Shown: in pieces, positions 35,020-47,081 of the stretch
Layout of the letters: every line of letters begins with the position of its first letter
Position numbering within the stretch: the stretch's first letter is position 1
Assembly: GCA_018417955.1 (NCBI GenBank)
Contig: JACTVC010000043.1
Coordinates: 164,845 to 228,844, forward strand
Direction of reading: 5' to 3'
Length of the DNA: 64,000 nt
Source of the DNA: Laccaria trichodermophora
Taxonomy: Eukaryota > Basidiomycota > Agaricomycetes > Agaricales > Hydnangiaceae
Program-made: the position numbers and the translations under genes
The notes under the pieces: generated by a model
Told to the model about the DNA's origin: nothing
Databases searched by the model: none
The model's input: only the letters and a program-made list of their open reading frames with translations

Positions 35020-36800
35020 CTATGAGGTACATCAATTCCTTGATTTAGGGTACCTTGAGGGTACCCATTCCAGGGTGGTATATGAGCTCAATACCAATAC
35101 CATGGTACCATGGAATGGAAAATCCATACCATATCCCACTCATACCAATACCATGTTACCATACCATACCATGTCATCTCATACCATACCAAATGATCTC
35201 ATACCATACCATACCATCATACCAAAACTGTCACGGGGTGTCTGGGGTCCTTTTCCAAAATATATAAATTATTTCTGCAGGCTGCAATACTGGTCCATTG
35301 GGTGCCATTTTTTGTGGGGTGGTTCTCCAGGTTTTTCCTGAGATATTAGGCTCAGATAGTCCAAACCATCTATTGAAAATGAGTTTAAATAGGCTTTATC
35401 CCAGCTTTCCCATGCATCCAAAGCCATTTAATGATACATATCTTTCCCTGTGAAGCGTTCACTCTGAACTTCTCGCATAGCTGAAGCCAAGAGGGAAGGA
35501 GGAGGCAAGAATGGGTGGATCTGGGATCAACACCCATGAGTGAGCAATGAGCAGTTACAAGATACTCAGCTGGCCCAACATGATTATGCATACTGTAGGA
35601 AGTACAGTTATACAAAGCACTACATGTAGTGCAAGAGGATGGCAAGACTGCTGACAAGGTGGTGGTTCAAGACAAAAGATCAATATATTATGTAAGATAT
35701 CCAAATCTAGCTATATACCACTGTTTGACTATGGCCTCTGGGCATTCCCTTCCAATCCTATATCACATTCCCAGTCCTTTCAATTAGAACAATATTCTTC
35801 ACAGATAACTCAACACTGCATCCATTGTGATGATGTGGTATTTGAGAAGGAAAGAAAAGAAGGCATTTTCTGTATTGGCTATCAGTCCTGAAGCATGCAT
35901 GATACCAAGTCAAGTTATGGATTAGAAGTGGGGTAAGGTTGAGTGGGGAACATGGTAAAGAAAAGTGGGGTGTTGGCAAAAAAGGTAAGCAGAGGATTTT
36001 CAGCTGATATAGATAAGCCAAGTTATGGATTAGAAGTTGGATAAGTTTGAATGGGGAAAATTGTAAAGAGAGGCAGGGTGTTGGTGATAAATTAAGGGAA
36101 TTTCAGGCTGATATAGATGTGTCAAGTTATGGGTTAGAAGTGGGGTAAGGTTGAGTGGGGAACATGTGGTAAAGGACCAAGGGGGTGTTAGTGAATTCAA
36201 TGGTGGAAAGCTGCTGTGCCAAACTACATCCCATCTGCATGCTATTAAGGGTATTTGCAAGCTGGACATGTGTATACCAATAAGTGCTGGAGGTATTGTC
36301 AATGAACTGAATCAAAGTCATACCTCCAGACCAACTCCAGACAATCATATCATATGGTATGGTACCTTCCCAAATCATACCACTGGTATGGTATCTGCCT
36401 TTCAGAATAATACCATATGGTATGGTATGTGGATTCCAAAGCCATACCATTCCATACCATCATACCACATGGTATGGTATCTGTCTTTCAGAATAATACC
36501 ATATGGTATGGTATGTGGATTCCAAAGCCATACCATTCTATACCATCATACCATATGGTATGGTAACCATTCCAGACAATCATACCATATGGTATGATAT
36601 GTGGATTCCAAAGCCATACCATTCTATACCATCATACCATATGGTATGGTATGTGGATTCCAAAGCCATACCATTCTATACCATCATACCACATGGTATG
36701 GTATGGTATGTGATCTCTGGTATAGCCTCATACCATATCTTTGGTACCAAACCCCATTCCAATCTGTCTACCAAATAACAGTAATACCATCAGTATGGTG
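35020..36800. mobile_element. Palindrome-rich element with ATACCATATGGTAT repeats
   Basis: Dense CCATACCATATGGTATGG palindromes lie at 35070-35225 and 36340-36800, with direct repeats of a 65-bp unit (GTGGATTCCAAAGCCATACC) at 36430-36700. The centre holds a tRNA-like unit and three repeats of AAGTTATGGATTAGAAGTGG (about 35910-36150). Exact termini were not resolved. The design of subterminal palindromes plus a tRNA-like unit is the same as in elements A-F. Confidence 0.6.
35620..35685 (+). ncRNA. tRNA-like unit in the ATACCATATGGTAT element
   Basis: TAGTGCAAGAGG (35627-35638) fits the A-box consensus exactly and GGTTCAAGACA (35664-35674) fits the B box except for the last base. The boxes are 37 nt apart. 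No T-run terminator follows closely. Confidence 0.5.
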
Positions 36801-36964
36801 CATCTTGAATTTTCCCAAGTCCAAGCAGCATAGCACAAGTATTCCAATGGCACATTGATAATTCAACCAGTGAAATGACAAGGTCTACATGATCTTAACT
36901 ACCAATATATCTGGTGACCAGCACTGAAGAGTACTAAGTACCACAAAACCCTATGTACTAGATA

Positions 36965-37617
36965 TAGTGTTCGCAAGTTCAGTTCAGTCCAGTTTTTTGC
37001 CCCCAAAACACGCAACCGTGGACCGCAACCGGTCTAGGACCGACCCAGATATTGAGGGAACCGAACCGAACCACCTAGGACCGGTCTATTTCGGTCTATG
37101 GAGCCGGTTCAGACCGATCTAGACCGGTTTTTTTGCATATAATTTATTATACCAATATAAACCATTTTTATCTTGACTATTATTACTCTGAAAGATAAAC
37201 GGGTTATATGAAATAGTAAAGCATGTAAATACCCGTCATTCTACCAATTTTGAAGAGATTTAATGAAGATTTGACATAGCTATGACTGAAACCGAATTAC
37301 ATCTCATAGAGACTCGGGTAAAATATGGATTTGGTTATATCTTTTTCAATTCTTAACCGTTTTTGATGAAACAAAAACCCAATAAAAGGTAATAAACGTG
37401 GTTACAAGGGTATGTAACGCACGCGACCGTTTAACCGGTTGCAACCGATCAAAACCGGTCTTTGAACGGTTTTAATATATTTTCGAAATGAGGCAACCAG
37501 CAACCGGACCAACCCCAAATTGGGGCAACTGCAACCGAAAAAAAGACCGGACCATGGTCCGGTTCAGTTCAGTCCACCGGTTTTTTGCGGTCCTATGGAC
37601 TGAACCTTTAAACACTA
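36965..37617. mobile_element. 653-bp hAT-type MITE
   Basis: The left end is TAGTGTTCGCAAGTTCAGTT and the right end GGTTCAGTCC-complement ending TTTAAACACTA. Perfect TSDs ACTAGATA lie at 36957-36964 and 37618-37625. The interior is rich in AACCGGTCT / AGACCGGTT and has no ORF. Related in design to 19742-20291. Confidence 0.93.
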
Positions 37618-40263
37618 ACTAGATAGTGTAGTAATTCTAAGTCCCCCAAACGAACCTGCATGACACAAACATCCACATGGATGTGCACCAACTCCCAAAC
37701 TCTGCCTGACCATCAATTCTCCTCCTCCATTGAAGACGTTTCAGAAACCCCAGCCCTCACTAGGAAATCGTTGACGTAGCACACCACCCTCTGTGAGTCG
37801 CTCTCCATCGCCAGCCTCTGAATGCCCCTGTCCAACCCCATGAGTGCCAAACCCAGCAAATCCTTTGTTTCCTTGGCCATAGTAGCCATGAGAGTCATAT
37901 GGACGACCATGTCCTTGATATTGGGGGCGGACGCCATGGCCTCTTCCACCAAAGTCAGATGGTGCATACTGTCGTGGATGGTGACCATAATATTGGAAAT
38001 TTGAGAACTGGGGTGGAGGTCGGTGATGGTGATCCTGCATGGAAAAAGAGGGTTTGAACCTAGTCACCTGATACTCATCCATGAAAGCATCGTGCCCATC
38101 TTCATCATACATGTTAACATCCGCATCGTAGTCATTGTGATTGCAAACATCAGTGTCATTCCATGGAATGACACCTCTCGGACAAGAGCCACTTGGACGG
38201 TTTGACCCAGCATCATCATGAGTATGGCGCTGCTGGGACATCCCATGGGAATTGAGTCCTTCGTCCAACCTGCACTCATTTCCTAGCCCTGGGTCGTGCT
38301 ACGGGGATGCTGCCCTTCTTGACTCTCCCAACCACTGTCTCTGGGTCCACCTCGGTTATTGCGCACTAGCTGTGAACCCAAATCAGCCCCTTGGCCTGGC
38401 ATCTCCTGGCAACAGACATGTTTGGCTGGAGGAGAGTGAATGGGGGAGATAACAGGAGCACGAGAGTTGCCGGCCTGAGTATCCTCATCAGAAGTCGGTG
38501 ATTTTTCGACCTGGACACCAGCTCCTGAAGGCTTGGAGTCCTCATGTAACTTGCGCTTCTGCCTGCCAACTTGTGTGGAGGTTGTCGCCATCTTCTTCTT
38601 TTTGACTACCTTCAAGGTGTTGACCTCGATCATCTGGCTACGAGCTCTGGCATGGAGTAGTGGAGGGCAGTCAGCACCTCCATCGTTTTGTCAAGCCACA
38701 TTCTCAACCTCCAGCAAGCAGTTTCTGACACGGGCAAGGACAATGAGTGCCCCTGATTCGGATTCACCAGTAACGATGGGTATGTCCAGCCAATCCTCAC
38801 TCCCCTCTGCCAAGTCCATGTAATCTAAAGCCCAATCAATTAGAACATGCATCATGAACATCACCAGTCAAACTTACCATCAGACCAGGAGACAATTTGA
38901 GGAGCTAGCTCCTTCGTCTCGCCCTTGCTAATCATGTACATGAATATCATATTAATCCCATTTGAACTGATGTCGGTTATTGACCATCCCTTTGCTCCAG
39001 GGATGGGTTCATTGCAAGGCCAACGTTCAAGAATCATTTGAGCGTCACAGCAGTGGGTGAAGAAGTTGGCCCACAAAGCCGATGATGAAGCTATCGCAGG
39101 ACCTGCACAATCCACTGCAAACCGATCAGCAGGTAGCTCACCCCAACAAGACAAATGGAACGTACCAATCTGAAATTTCATTAGGTAAGGTACACATCTC
39201 CATGAACGATCTCGAGAAGATTCCATGGGTCAAGACCCTTCCCTGGTTTGGCAATTCCAATAAGATGCAGGAACAGCACTCATTGGCTGAGTTAAATCAG
39301 GGTCGGAAGAGCTTGCCACACCTTTCGAAGACTTGGATTTTTTGGCCAGACTTTTTGTAACCTTCGTGTGCTCCCTGGGTTCCATGGGGGGCAGTTGCAG
39401 CACTGTGCTTGAGCCTTCTACGTTTGCATCCAAGTTCACCACATCAACTCCAAGCAATTGTGAGATGTCCATGGTTTCTGGTACAATAAAATTAGAGGCC
39501 ATCCCCCTGCATAGTTAAAGGTCAATATACCTTCTCAATTGAGAATACTTATATCACTAACCGAAGAAGCATTGTCAAATGATGAAGTAACTTCTTGATG
39601 TCCGCTTGACTGTGCTCGATGACATGTTGCAGCAAAGGATTGCCTGTGACAATGGTAGCAGCCTGGTTGGCCACAGGATCACAAGGAATGATTACCCCGA
39701 TCATGTCCAAGTCCACCCTTCCCAACGCCGTTGCCTATGAAATCAGAATATTAGACAAAGTCACTGCAGATAAACTGTCCAAGCTCACCAAGTCTTGAAC
39801 TTGCTTCAGAGCCGACTTCGGAGGTCTTTACCCTGCCCGGGTTAATCCATATGGAATCCATCAGCAATTCCATGTGGAATCCATGGAATGAATGTTGGCT
39901 GGGACCACAGCCAATTTATCGTTCCATGGACATCATGGATTCCATATGGAATGATCGTGGAATGGTCATGGAATGGTCAATTCCACATGGAATCCATCAC
40001 TATTCCACATGGATTCCACTGAATTCCATATGGAATTTATGCATATCCACCATGGAATCCATGGACAAGTCCATATGGAATCCATGGATAAGTCCACATG
40101 GATTCCATGGAACAAGTCAACATGGATTCCATGAACAAGTCAACATGGATTCCATGAACAAGTCCATATGGATTCCATGGAAACCATTAGAATACATACA
40201 AGCAGTACTAGAAACTATTGAATAGAAACTCAGTAGCATTTGTAGTGTCCTTACTATATTAAA

Positions 40264-40355
40264 AATAAAAATTTTAAAGTTGCATTCTCGAAGGATTGAA
40301 CTCGAGACCACAGGGATGCAAACAGCACTAAAGCCCACTGGACCAAACCAGCTTT
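40264..40355 (-). ncRNA. tRNA-like Pol III cassette of element E
   Basis: Minus-strand A box TGGTCCAGTGG (40345-40335) and B box AGTTCAATCCT (40302-40292), followed by TTTTTATTTTT about 20 nt downstream. It is in the same place and orientation as in A, B, C and F, about 0.45 kb from the GAGGTC end. Confidence 0.7.
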
Positions 40356-40515
40356 GTTAGATATAGAACCATGGGAAAATATATCACACCCTCATGGCCC
40401 GTTGTGTCCCAAACGTGGTAACTGTGACTGAAGCGTTGCCACGTCACTTCTTTCTTACCACAACCACGACCATCAACGACCACGACCATCAACCAACCGC
40501 TACCACCTCGACTCC

Positions 40516-43455
40516 ATGCCACCCTGTACCCGTGCCGACGACAAGGCCTCGCGCAGCGGCCACATATGCGTCCATTCACCCGTCCGAAAGCGAGGACCGT
40601 CCAACGTGGGCGACCAGGCCAGCAAGCACCAGAAGAAACATCAGGAGGACCCCGACGACATGCCCACACAGCCCGAAGCAATGCAGGAGGAGGCGAGAGG
40701 AGCAAAAACGGGGAAGAAGAGAGGGGGGAAGACGAAGAAGGGGAAGAAAACGAGGTGCGTACCCCATCCATGTCGATCACCCCCCATTGATAACGCCGAT
40801 GGGCCCCGATTACAGGAAAACGAGCGCCGACAAGGCTGCTGAGGATGCCAGCCAGCCATCTCCCACCAAACTCACCCCGTAAGCAGCCTCCCCCCCCTTT
40901 TTTATATTTTTTTCTAATACTACTAACATCTGCAGGGCCGAGCGAAAGCTTGTCGCCAGCGGCATCACCATTGCCCCCCCAGAATGAATCCAGGATCCCA
41001 AAGCATCCCACATGCTGCCCCTGCCAACCATCATTAGCACCTGGGAGCGTTGTCACGACGACGATGCCCCCATGAAGGACCCACGCATGGACGACAAGGA
41101 CCACAGTGGCAACAGCTTGGAAACGAGCAGCGAGGACCACGGTGGTGCCCACGACGACGCCAGCAGTACCAGCCAGGAGGATGACATCGAGGACGACAAT
41201 GGGGACGACGATAACGGAGACGACGACAACAGGGACGACGATAACAGGGACGACGACAGTGATGGGGACAACAACGAAGACGACGCCCCCGCCAACGCTC
41301 ACAGCAGCAACGACAGCAACGGAGACAGTGGGGACGACCGCGCCAGCAAGAAAGAAGACAAAGGTGATGCCAACGCCAGCGACAACGACACCAACGACAA
41401 CGATGCCAATGCCAACGACAACGACGCCAGCGACGATGACACCAATGCCAACGCCAATACCAACACCCTGCGCGATGACACCAGCCACCTCAATGCCAAC
41501 GAAGACGACGCCAACACGAACCGCACCAACGCCAACATCAATGCAGGCGACGCCAACACCAACCCCGACACCTGCGCCAATGCCGACAACGACAACGATG
41601 TCAGCACCAACACTGACACCCACCACACTAGGGCCGTGGGCAACGACAAGGCCCCCAGCCCAGCTTCTGGTTCTGAACATGCCCGAGGCAGTGAACAGCT
41701 CACCACTGACCTCGAGATGTTGGAACCAGGCCCAGGTATATACATTCCCTTAATTTTGTACTTTAATTTATACATATGTATAATAGTTACCTCTCTCCCT
41801 GCCCCTGCTGCTGATCAGGGTAATATAAATTATTCAATTTTCTATCTTCTAATTTCTGACTTGCTTATATTTTAGATGTTGATATGGAATTAGAAGGGAG
41901 CCCACCAGCGCTTGGGTCTTCACACACAACAGGGGGTTTTTTACATGGAAGGGCATTGGGAAACACCTTAAACCATGCCGATTTTCCTAAGGTTCATTCT
42001 GGTGAACATTTTTTTACAGGCAGTTCTCAAGTGGACTACAAGATTTTTGCTTATCTGGTCTACAAAGACCCTGTTGAACTTAATGTAATTCCTGATCCTT
42101 TACTTCCTGCCAACACCATCTTTTGTATCTCTACTGTTCCTCCTTTGGAATCTGGGGTCGTTTTAAAGAAAGTAGCTAATCGGCTTGAGAGTGTCAAAGG
42201 TGGGTGAAGCCAAATATTCAACACTTTCAATTTACTGATGATTTTAAAGCTGCTCATGTTTTTTTGCAATCTAACTTGTCTGGTACTTGGCAGTGGAATC
42301 TCATGGGTCACTATGACAATGCTTTGTTGGATAATGAAAGCCTTGAAGTCAATAACAACAATGAATGTCATATTTTATTTGTGAGTTTTATTATTGGTAT
42401 TTATTGTTTTCATTTTCTTATTTTACATTTAAAGTGCCTTCCAAACAACTCTTTATTCTCTCTGGGATCTTCTTACCCCCCTTCCACTCACATCTCTAGT
42501 TCAATGTCTTGCTCTGCAGTATCTGAGTCTCGTTCTGGGTCCATGTCTCGCTATGCATTCTCTGAATCTCATTCCCATCCTGATACTTCTCATTCTCGTC
42601 CTCATACTCCCATAGACGTTTCTGTGCCATCTGGTGCTAAACGCACTATTGATGAGAATCTGCTCCATAGACTTAAAACAGCTGGGTTGCAGATCAATGA
42701 ATCTCTGTGCTATGATACAAGCCCTGGTCTTCAGGTTATGTATCAACGTTACATACACATCCATAAGATTCAGGCTCAGGTTGCTGACATGATTGCTGAG
42801 TGCAAGTGGCCAGCAGATGTTGGCAAGTATCCAAATAAGACTGAAATCATTGGTCTTTTTGTGGCCAAAACTACCTGGCACAATTCTTATGCCAAACTCT
42901 TTCCCACTGCTGAGGGCTATGAAGATATGCTGGCTTGGCTGGAGGGTGATCCCAACTCTAAATCAGACCTTGAGCTTTGGGGTGTCACAAAGTTGAAGTA
43001 CACTCTGGTAGACTTGGAGGAATGGCTTAAAAAGCAGAAAGGCAAGAAAGTAGTCAAGTCCATGATGAAATCTGCTGCCAAGCCTGCTAAGGGTGCAAAG
43101 GAGAAGGAAAAGAAGCAAGGGTCAGGGTCAGGTGTTGGGAAGGGAGACCAAACAGAGTTGAAGCAGAAAGAAGTGGCCACAGAGCAGGTTGATAATAAGA
43201 AAAGGAGCCACAAGAAGAAAAAGGTTGCTGCTAGTGGGTAGGTAGATTTTGGACTCATCTCAATGTTTTTTTTTGTATTTGTATAAGTGTGTTCACAAGT
43301 GTTCTCTTTTTTTTCTTTAGTGGTCATTACTGGATACTTCTAGTTCACTGTCTGACTTTGGCAATTCTGCACTTGTTTATGGTTCTAAAAATGCTTGGTC
43401 CTTCTTTGATGGTTCTGATGTTTCTGTGCCCTGGTGCCAATGCTATGCAAAATGA
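40516..43455 (+). CDS. Element E gene 1: acidic and Ser/Lys-rich protein of unknown function
   Basis: A likely first exon starts at ATG 40516 (MPPCTRADDKASRSGHICVH) with a basic end (KKGKK) before a GTGCGT donor. Further parts include GPDYRKTSADKAAEDASQPS with a GTAAGC donor, and an Asp/Asn-rich stretch from about 41012 (DDNGDDDNRDDD type). After an intron with GTATAT donor come VDYKIFAYLVYKDPVELNVI and GTWQWNLMGHYDNALLDNES. A Ser-rich linker, DMIAECKWPADVGKYPNKTE, WLEGDPNSKSDLELWG, a Lys-rich region and SLSDFGNSALVYGSKN complete it. It ends with TGA at 43453-43455, overlapping the putative start of gene 2 by 11 nt. It could be an accessory protein for transposition or cargo; I do not recognise a known domain. 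Exon borders in the first kilobase are tentative. Confidence 0.55.
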
Positions 43456-45369
43456 ACAAGCATTTCCAGATATCTCATTCAAAGTGTTCAATGAGATTAT
43501 CACACAGAATTTCAGTTCAAAAATCACACTTGCAACTGTGTTGATGCTGTTGTTTAGCACAGTTGAAAACACAGATTTATTGAATCTCCATCGACGTCAG
43601 CAAAATCCCCAGCTTTCAGATGAAAAACGAGTAAATCTGAGCTCATGGATCAAATCACTGGCTTGTGAAGTTGAAAAGCAGACTCCAAAACCAAAATTTA
43701 AAACTTTGTTTAAACAATCAGAAAATTTGAAATCACTTCCTGACAACCAAATTATAACCAGCATTGGAACAAAGCTCAATAACTTTGCTGATTTATTGGG
43801 TCTTAATTCCTTTGGAAGTGATGGAAGGCCAATTCAAAGACTTCAACCAATTTCAAAAAAGGAAATTCAAGCAATCATGATAATTTGCCCACCATCAAAT
43901 GTTTGTTCTGATGTTAAATGTTGAGGACGTGCCATTTTGCAACACTCAGATCCTAATGAAATTGCCACAACAACTCTTATTAAAGGTTCTGAAATCTTTA
44001 AAGATGTTGCTATTCTGAGTGGAAAATGTTCTAGTTGCAAAACTCACTATTTTGCTGATCATGAAAATTACCCTCAAGTTGGAGGCTCTCAGAGATGGGT
44101 ATATCTTAATAATGCAAAATATTTGAAAGTTGGAAAATCTCTACATGTTGACCGAACATTTTCAAATGCCGTTGTTGATGGAACATACAGCTTTCATGCA
44201 TCAGTGGCTGCTTATGCTGAGTTCTGGACCAACAGCTATGGAAAACAAGGCTCACTCAAACTTGAAAGACATCAAATTTGGCAGGCATTTGTTCATGAAA
44301 CAGTTTGTACCATTGCTCAAGCTTCTGGGGTCACATTTGAAACCAATGATAATCCATCAATTGATGACTTCACTCATGATGCATTTGCTATTCTTGGTGA
44401 AGGTGGTGCTATGAGGCTGTCTGACAAACACACCTGCTCTGAGTGTACTCAAGAACGCAAGGCAGTTGCAGATTTTCTACCTGCTGCCAATGATGCAGCA
44501 GCTGTCCTTGGTGTTGATGAAAATCAAGCTGTACCTCAATTAGATGCTGCAGCTGCTGAAGAACTGCAAAATTTGGCAGAATCAGATGACCCAATGGATG
44601 TTGATACTGTAAATCAACCAGCTATGGTGAACATGGTTGTAATAGATGGCATTGTTATGGGACCAACCCATTGTGCATTTGATAATTGTACAAGACCTCT
44701 TACAAATGCTCGTGGAAAGGGAGAATCATTTTGTCAGACCCATGAAAGAGAATTTCATAATCGTTGTCATGTTAAAGATTGTCAAAATAACAAGATTAAC
44801 GGAACTCAAGCTTGTCATGAACATCGCAATGACTGGCATCGATATATACAGTCTCAATCAAAGTCAAGCTTGGCTGGTGTACGACGAATGCTAAATCGAC
44901 CAAATGAAAATCTTGCCTGGAATCCAGAAGTTCCCAGGGATGTTCAACCTCATGATGAGGATGCTCCTGAAGTAGAAAATAAAAACTATTTCAGTCCAAA
45001 GCGTTATTATTGTGTGGAAACAATTGTTGCACCTTGTGGTGTTGTCATTGCATGGGTCAAATTTGCAAAAGCTGAATCACCAACAAACATTCTAAAGTTT
45101 ATGGAAGATACATTTCCAGATGAAAGTACAAGACAATGGAAGCTGGGATGAATGGTGCAAGACTACCCGACTTATGGTTGATGCATATCATTACATCAAT
45201 CATCGCACTACAGATATGATCTGCCAAAAATATTGCAACCCTGCTCCTCTTGATGGATCAGCACCTAATTTGGTTATTGAAGCAGCAGTACTTTACCCTC
45301 CCCCATGAGTTCCGGCGGACTCCGACGGACTCCCATAGAATGTCGGAATTCCATCTGGAGTCCGCTGGA

Positions 45370-46920
45370 ATGGTAGGAATCTCAAATTCCAGTGGATTCT
45401 GCCGGATTCTGAATGGAATTCCAATGGATTCCACCGGATTCTGAATGGAATTCCAATGGATTCCACTGGATTCTGAATGGAATTCCAATGGATTCTGCTG
45501 GATTCTGAATGGAGTTCCAATGGATTCTGCTGGATTCTGAATGGAATTCCAATGGATTCTGCTGGATTCTGAATGGAGTTCCAATGGATTCCGCTGGATT
45601 CTGAATGGAATTCCAATGGATTCCACCGGAATCTGAATGGAATTCCAGAAGACTGATTAGTGTTGATCAGAACTGAGGTAGAGGTCAGGTGACTTGAGCT
45701 GTATTTATTCAAGTCAGAAATTCAAACCTCCTTATAAAATTCACAAATTCACAAGTGATTTAGATCAAATAATGATGTATTTCAATTACAATACAGAATA
45801 TATTTAACTACATACAGTGTATACTAGAGAGGGAGGGGATGGGCAAGGAAGGGGCAGGAAATGAGGAGGGAAGGGGGAAGGGAAAAGGGAAAAGGAAGAG
45901 GGGGGAAGGGAAAAGGAAGGGGGGGAAGAGAAAAGGGAAAAAGAAGGGGGGAAGGGAAAAGGGAAAAAGAAGGGGGGAAGGGAAAAGAGAAAAGGAAGGG
46001 GGGAAGGGAAAAGGGAAAAGGGAAAGGAAGGGGGGAAGGGAAAAGGGAAAAGAAAGGGGGGAAGGGAAAAGGAAAAAAGAAGGGGGGAAGGGAAAAGGGA
46101 AAAGGAAGGGGGGGGCCACAAGAAATAGAGGATTGACAAGGGAAGGGGGAGGGAAAAGGGAAGGGGGATGGAAAAGGGAAGGGGGAGGGAAAAGGGAAGG
46201 GAGAGGGAAGAGGGAGGGGAGGGACAGGGAAGGGGGAGGACAAAGGAAGGGGGAGGGAATAGGAAAGGGGAGGGAATAGGAAGGAGGGAATAGGAAGGAG
46301 GAGGGAATAGGAAGGAGGAGGGAATAGGAAGGGGGGAGGGAAAAGGGAGGGGGCTCGTCGTCGTCCGTTGACGTGTCGCCGTCGTCCTCGTCGTCGTCCG
46401 TTGACGTGCGCCGTGTCGTCGTCGCTGACGTGTCGTCCGTCGACGTGACGTGTCGTCGTCGTCGTCCGTCGTCGTTGTCCGTTGATGAGTCGTCGTCGTC
46501 GTCCGTCGTCGTTGTCCGTTGACGAGTCGTCGTCGTCCGTTGACGTGTCGTCCTCGTCGTTGCTGACGTGTCGTGCGTGGTCGTCGTGTGTTGACGCGAC
46601 CCGTCGTCGTCGTTGTCGTGCGTTGACGTGTCGTCCGTCATTGTCGTGCGTTGACGTGTCGTCGTCCTCGTCGTGCGTTGACGTGTCGTCGTCCTCGTCG
46701 TGCATTGACGTGTCGTCGTCCGTCGTCGTGTGGCCGGCCTCGTCGTCGCTGACGTGTCGTCGTCGTGTTGTCGTGTTGTCGTCGTTGTCCGCTGGCGTGG
46801 GCGTGGTTGGCGGGACCGAGCTGGTCGCGGTGACGGTGGTGGTGGTGGTGGTGGTTGTGGTTGAGGTTGTGGTTGTGGTTGACAGCAAAACGGAAATGCT
46901 GATGGTGACGCCGGCAAACG
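45370..46920. repeat. Tandem array, polypurine and GTCGTC-rich blocks of element C
   Basis: 45370-45655 is the 32-bp GGAATTCC array, 45830-46350 is GGGAAAAGGG-type polypurine, and 46350-46800 is GTCGTC / GTTGACGTGTCG-rich. It mirrors 10330-11905 in element B. Long open frames here are not genes. Confidence 0.85.
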
Positions 46921-46988
46921 CCGCGACTCATTTAGGAAGGTGGCCGTGAGGGTGGGTTGTATGGAATAAATGTTTGTACAATTTTAAT

Positions 46989-47081
46989 GGCCGTATGGTG
47001 TAGTGGAAATATTGCTGCTTGGACTTCACGTGACCTTTCCCGAGGCTAGAGTTCAATCCTTATGCATCCACTTATTTTTTT
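46989..47081 (+). ncRNA. tRNA-like Pol III cassette of element C
   Basis: A box TGGTGTAGTGG (46996-47006), B box AGTTCAATCCT (47050-47060) and seven T (47075-47081). It is essentially identical to the cassette of element B and points to the GAGGTC end on the right. Confidence 0.75.

Noticed and set aside
35012..36858. Tyr/His/Pro-rich ORFs in the ATACCATATGGTAT element
   Set aside because: They are translations of short palindromic repeats.
40328..41680. 450-codon Val/Gly-rich ORF on the minus strand
   Set aside because: Antisense shadow of the Asp/Asn-rich region of element E gene 1.
10164..47081. Functional tRNA genes at the tRNA-like cassettes
   Set aside because: A and B boxes and terminators are good but acceptor stems do not pair properly, and all lie inside transposons.
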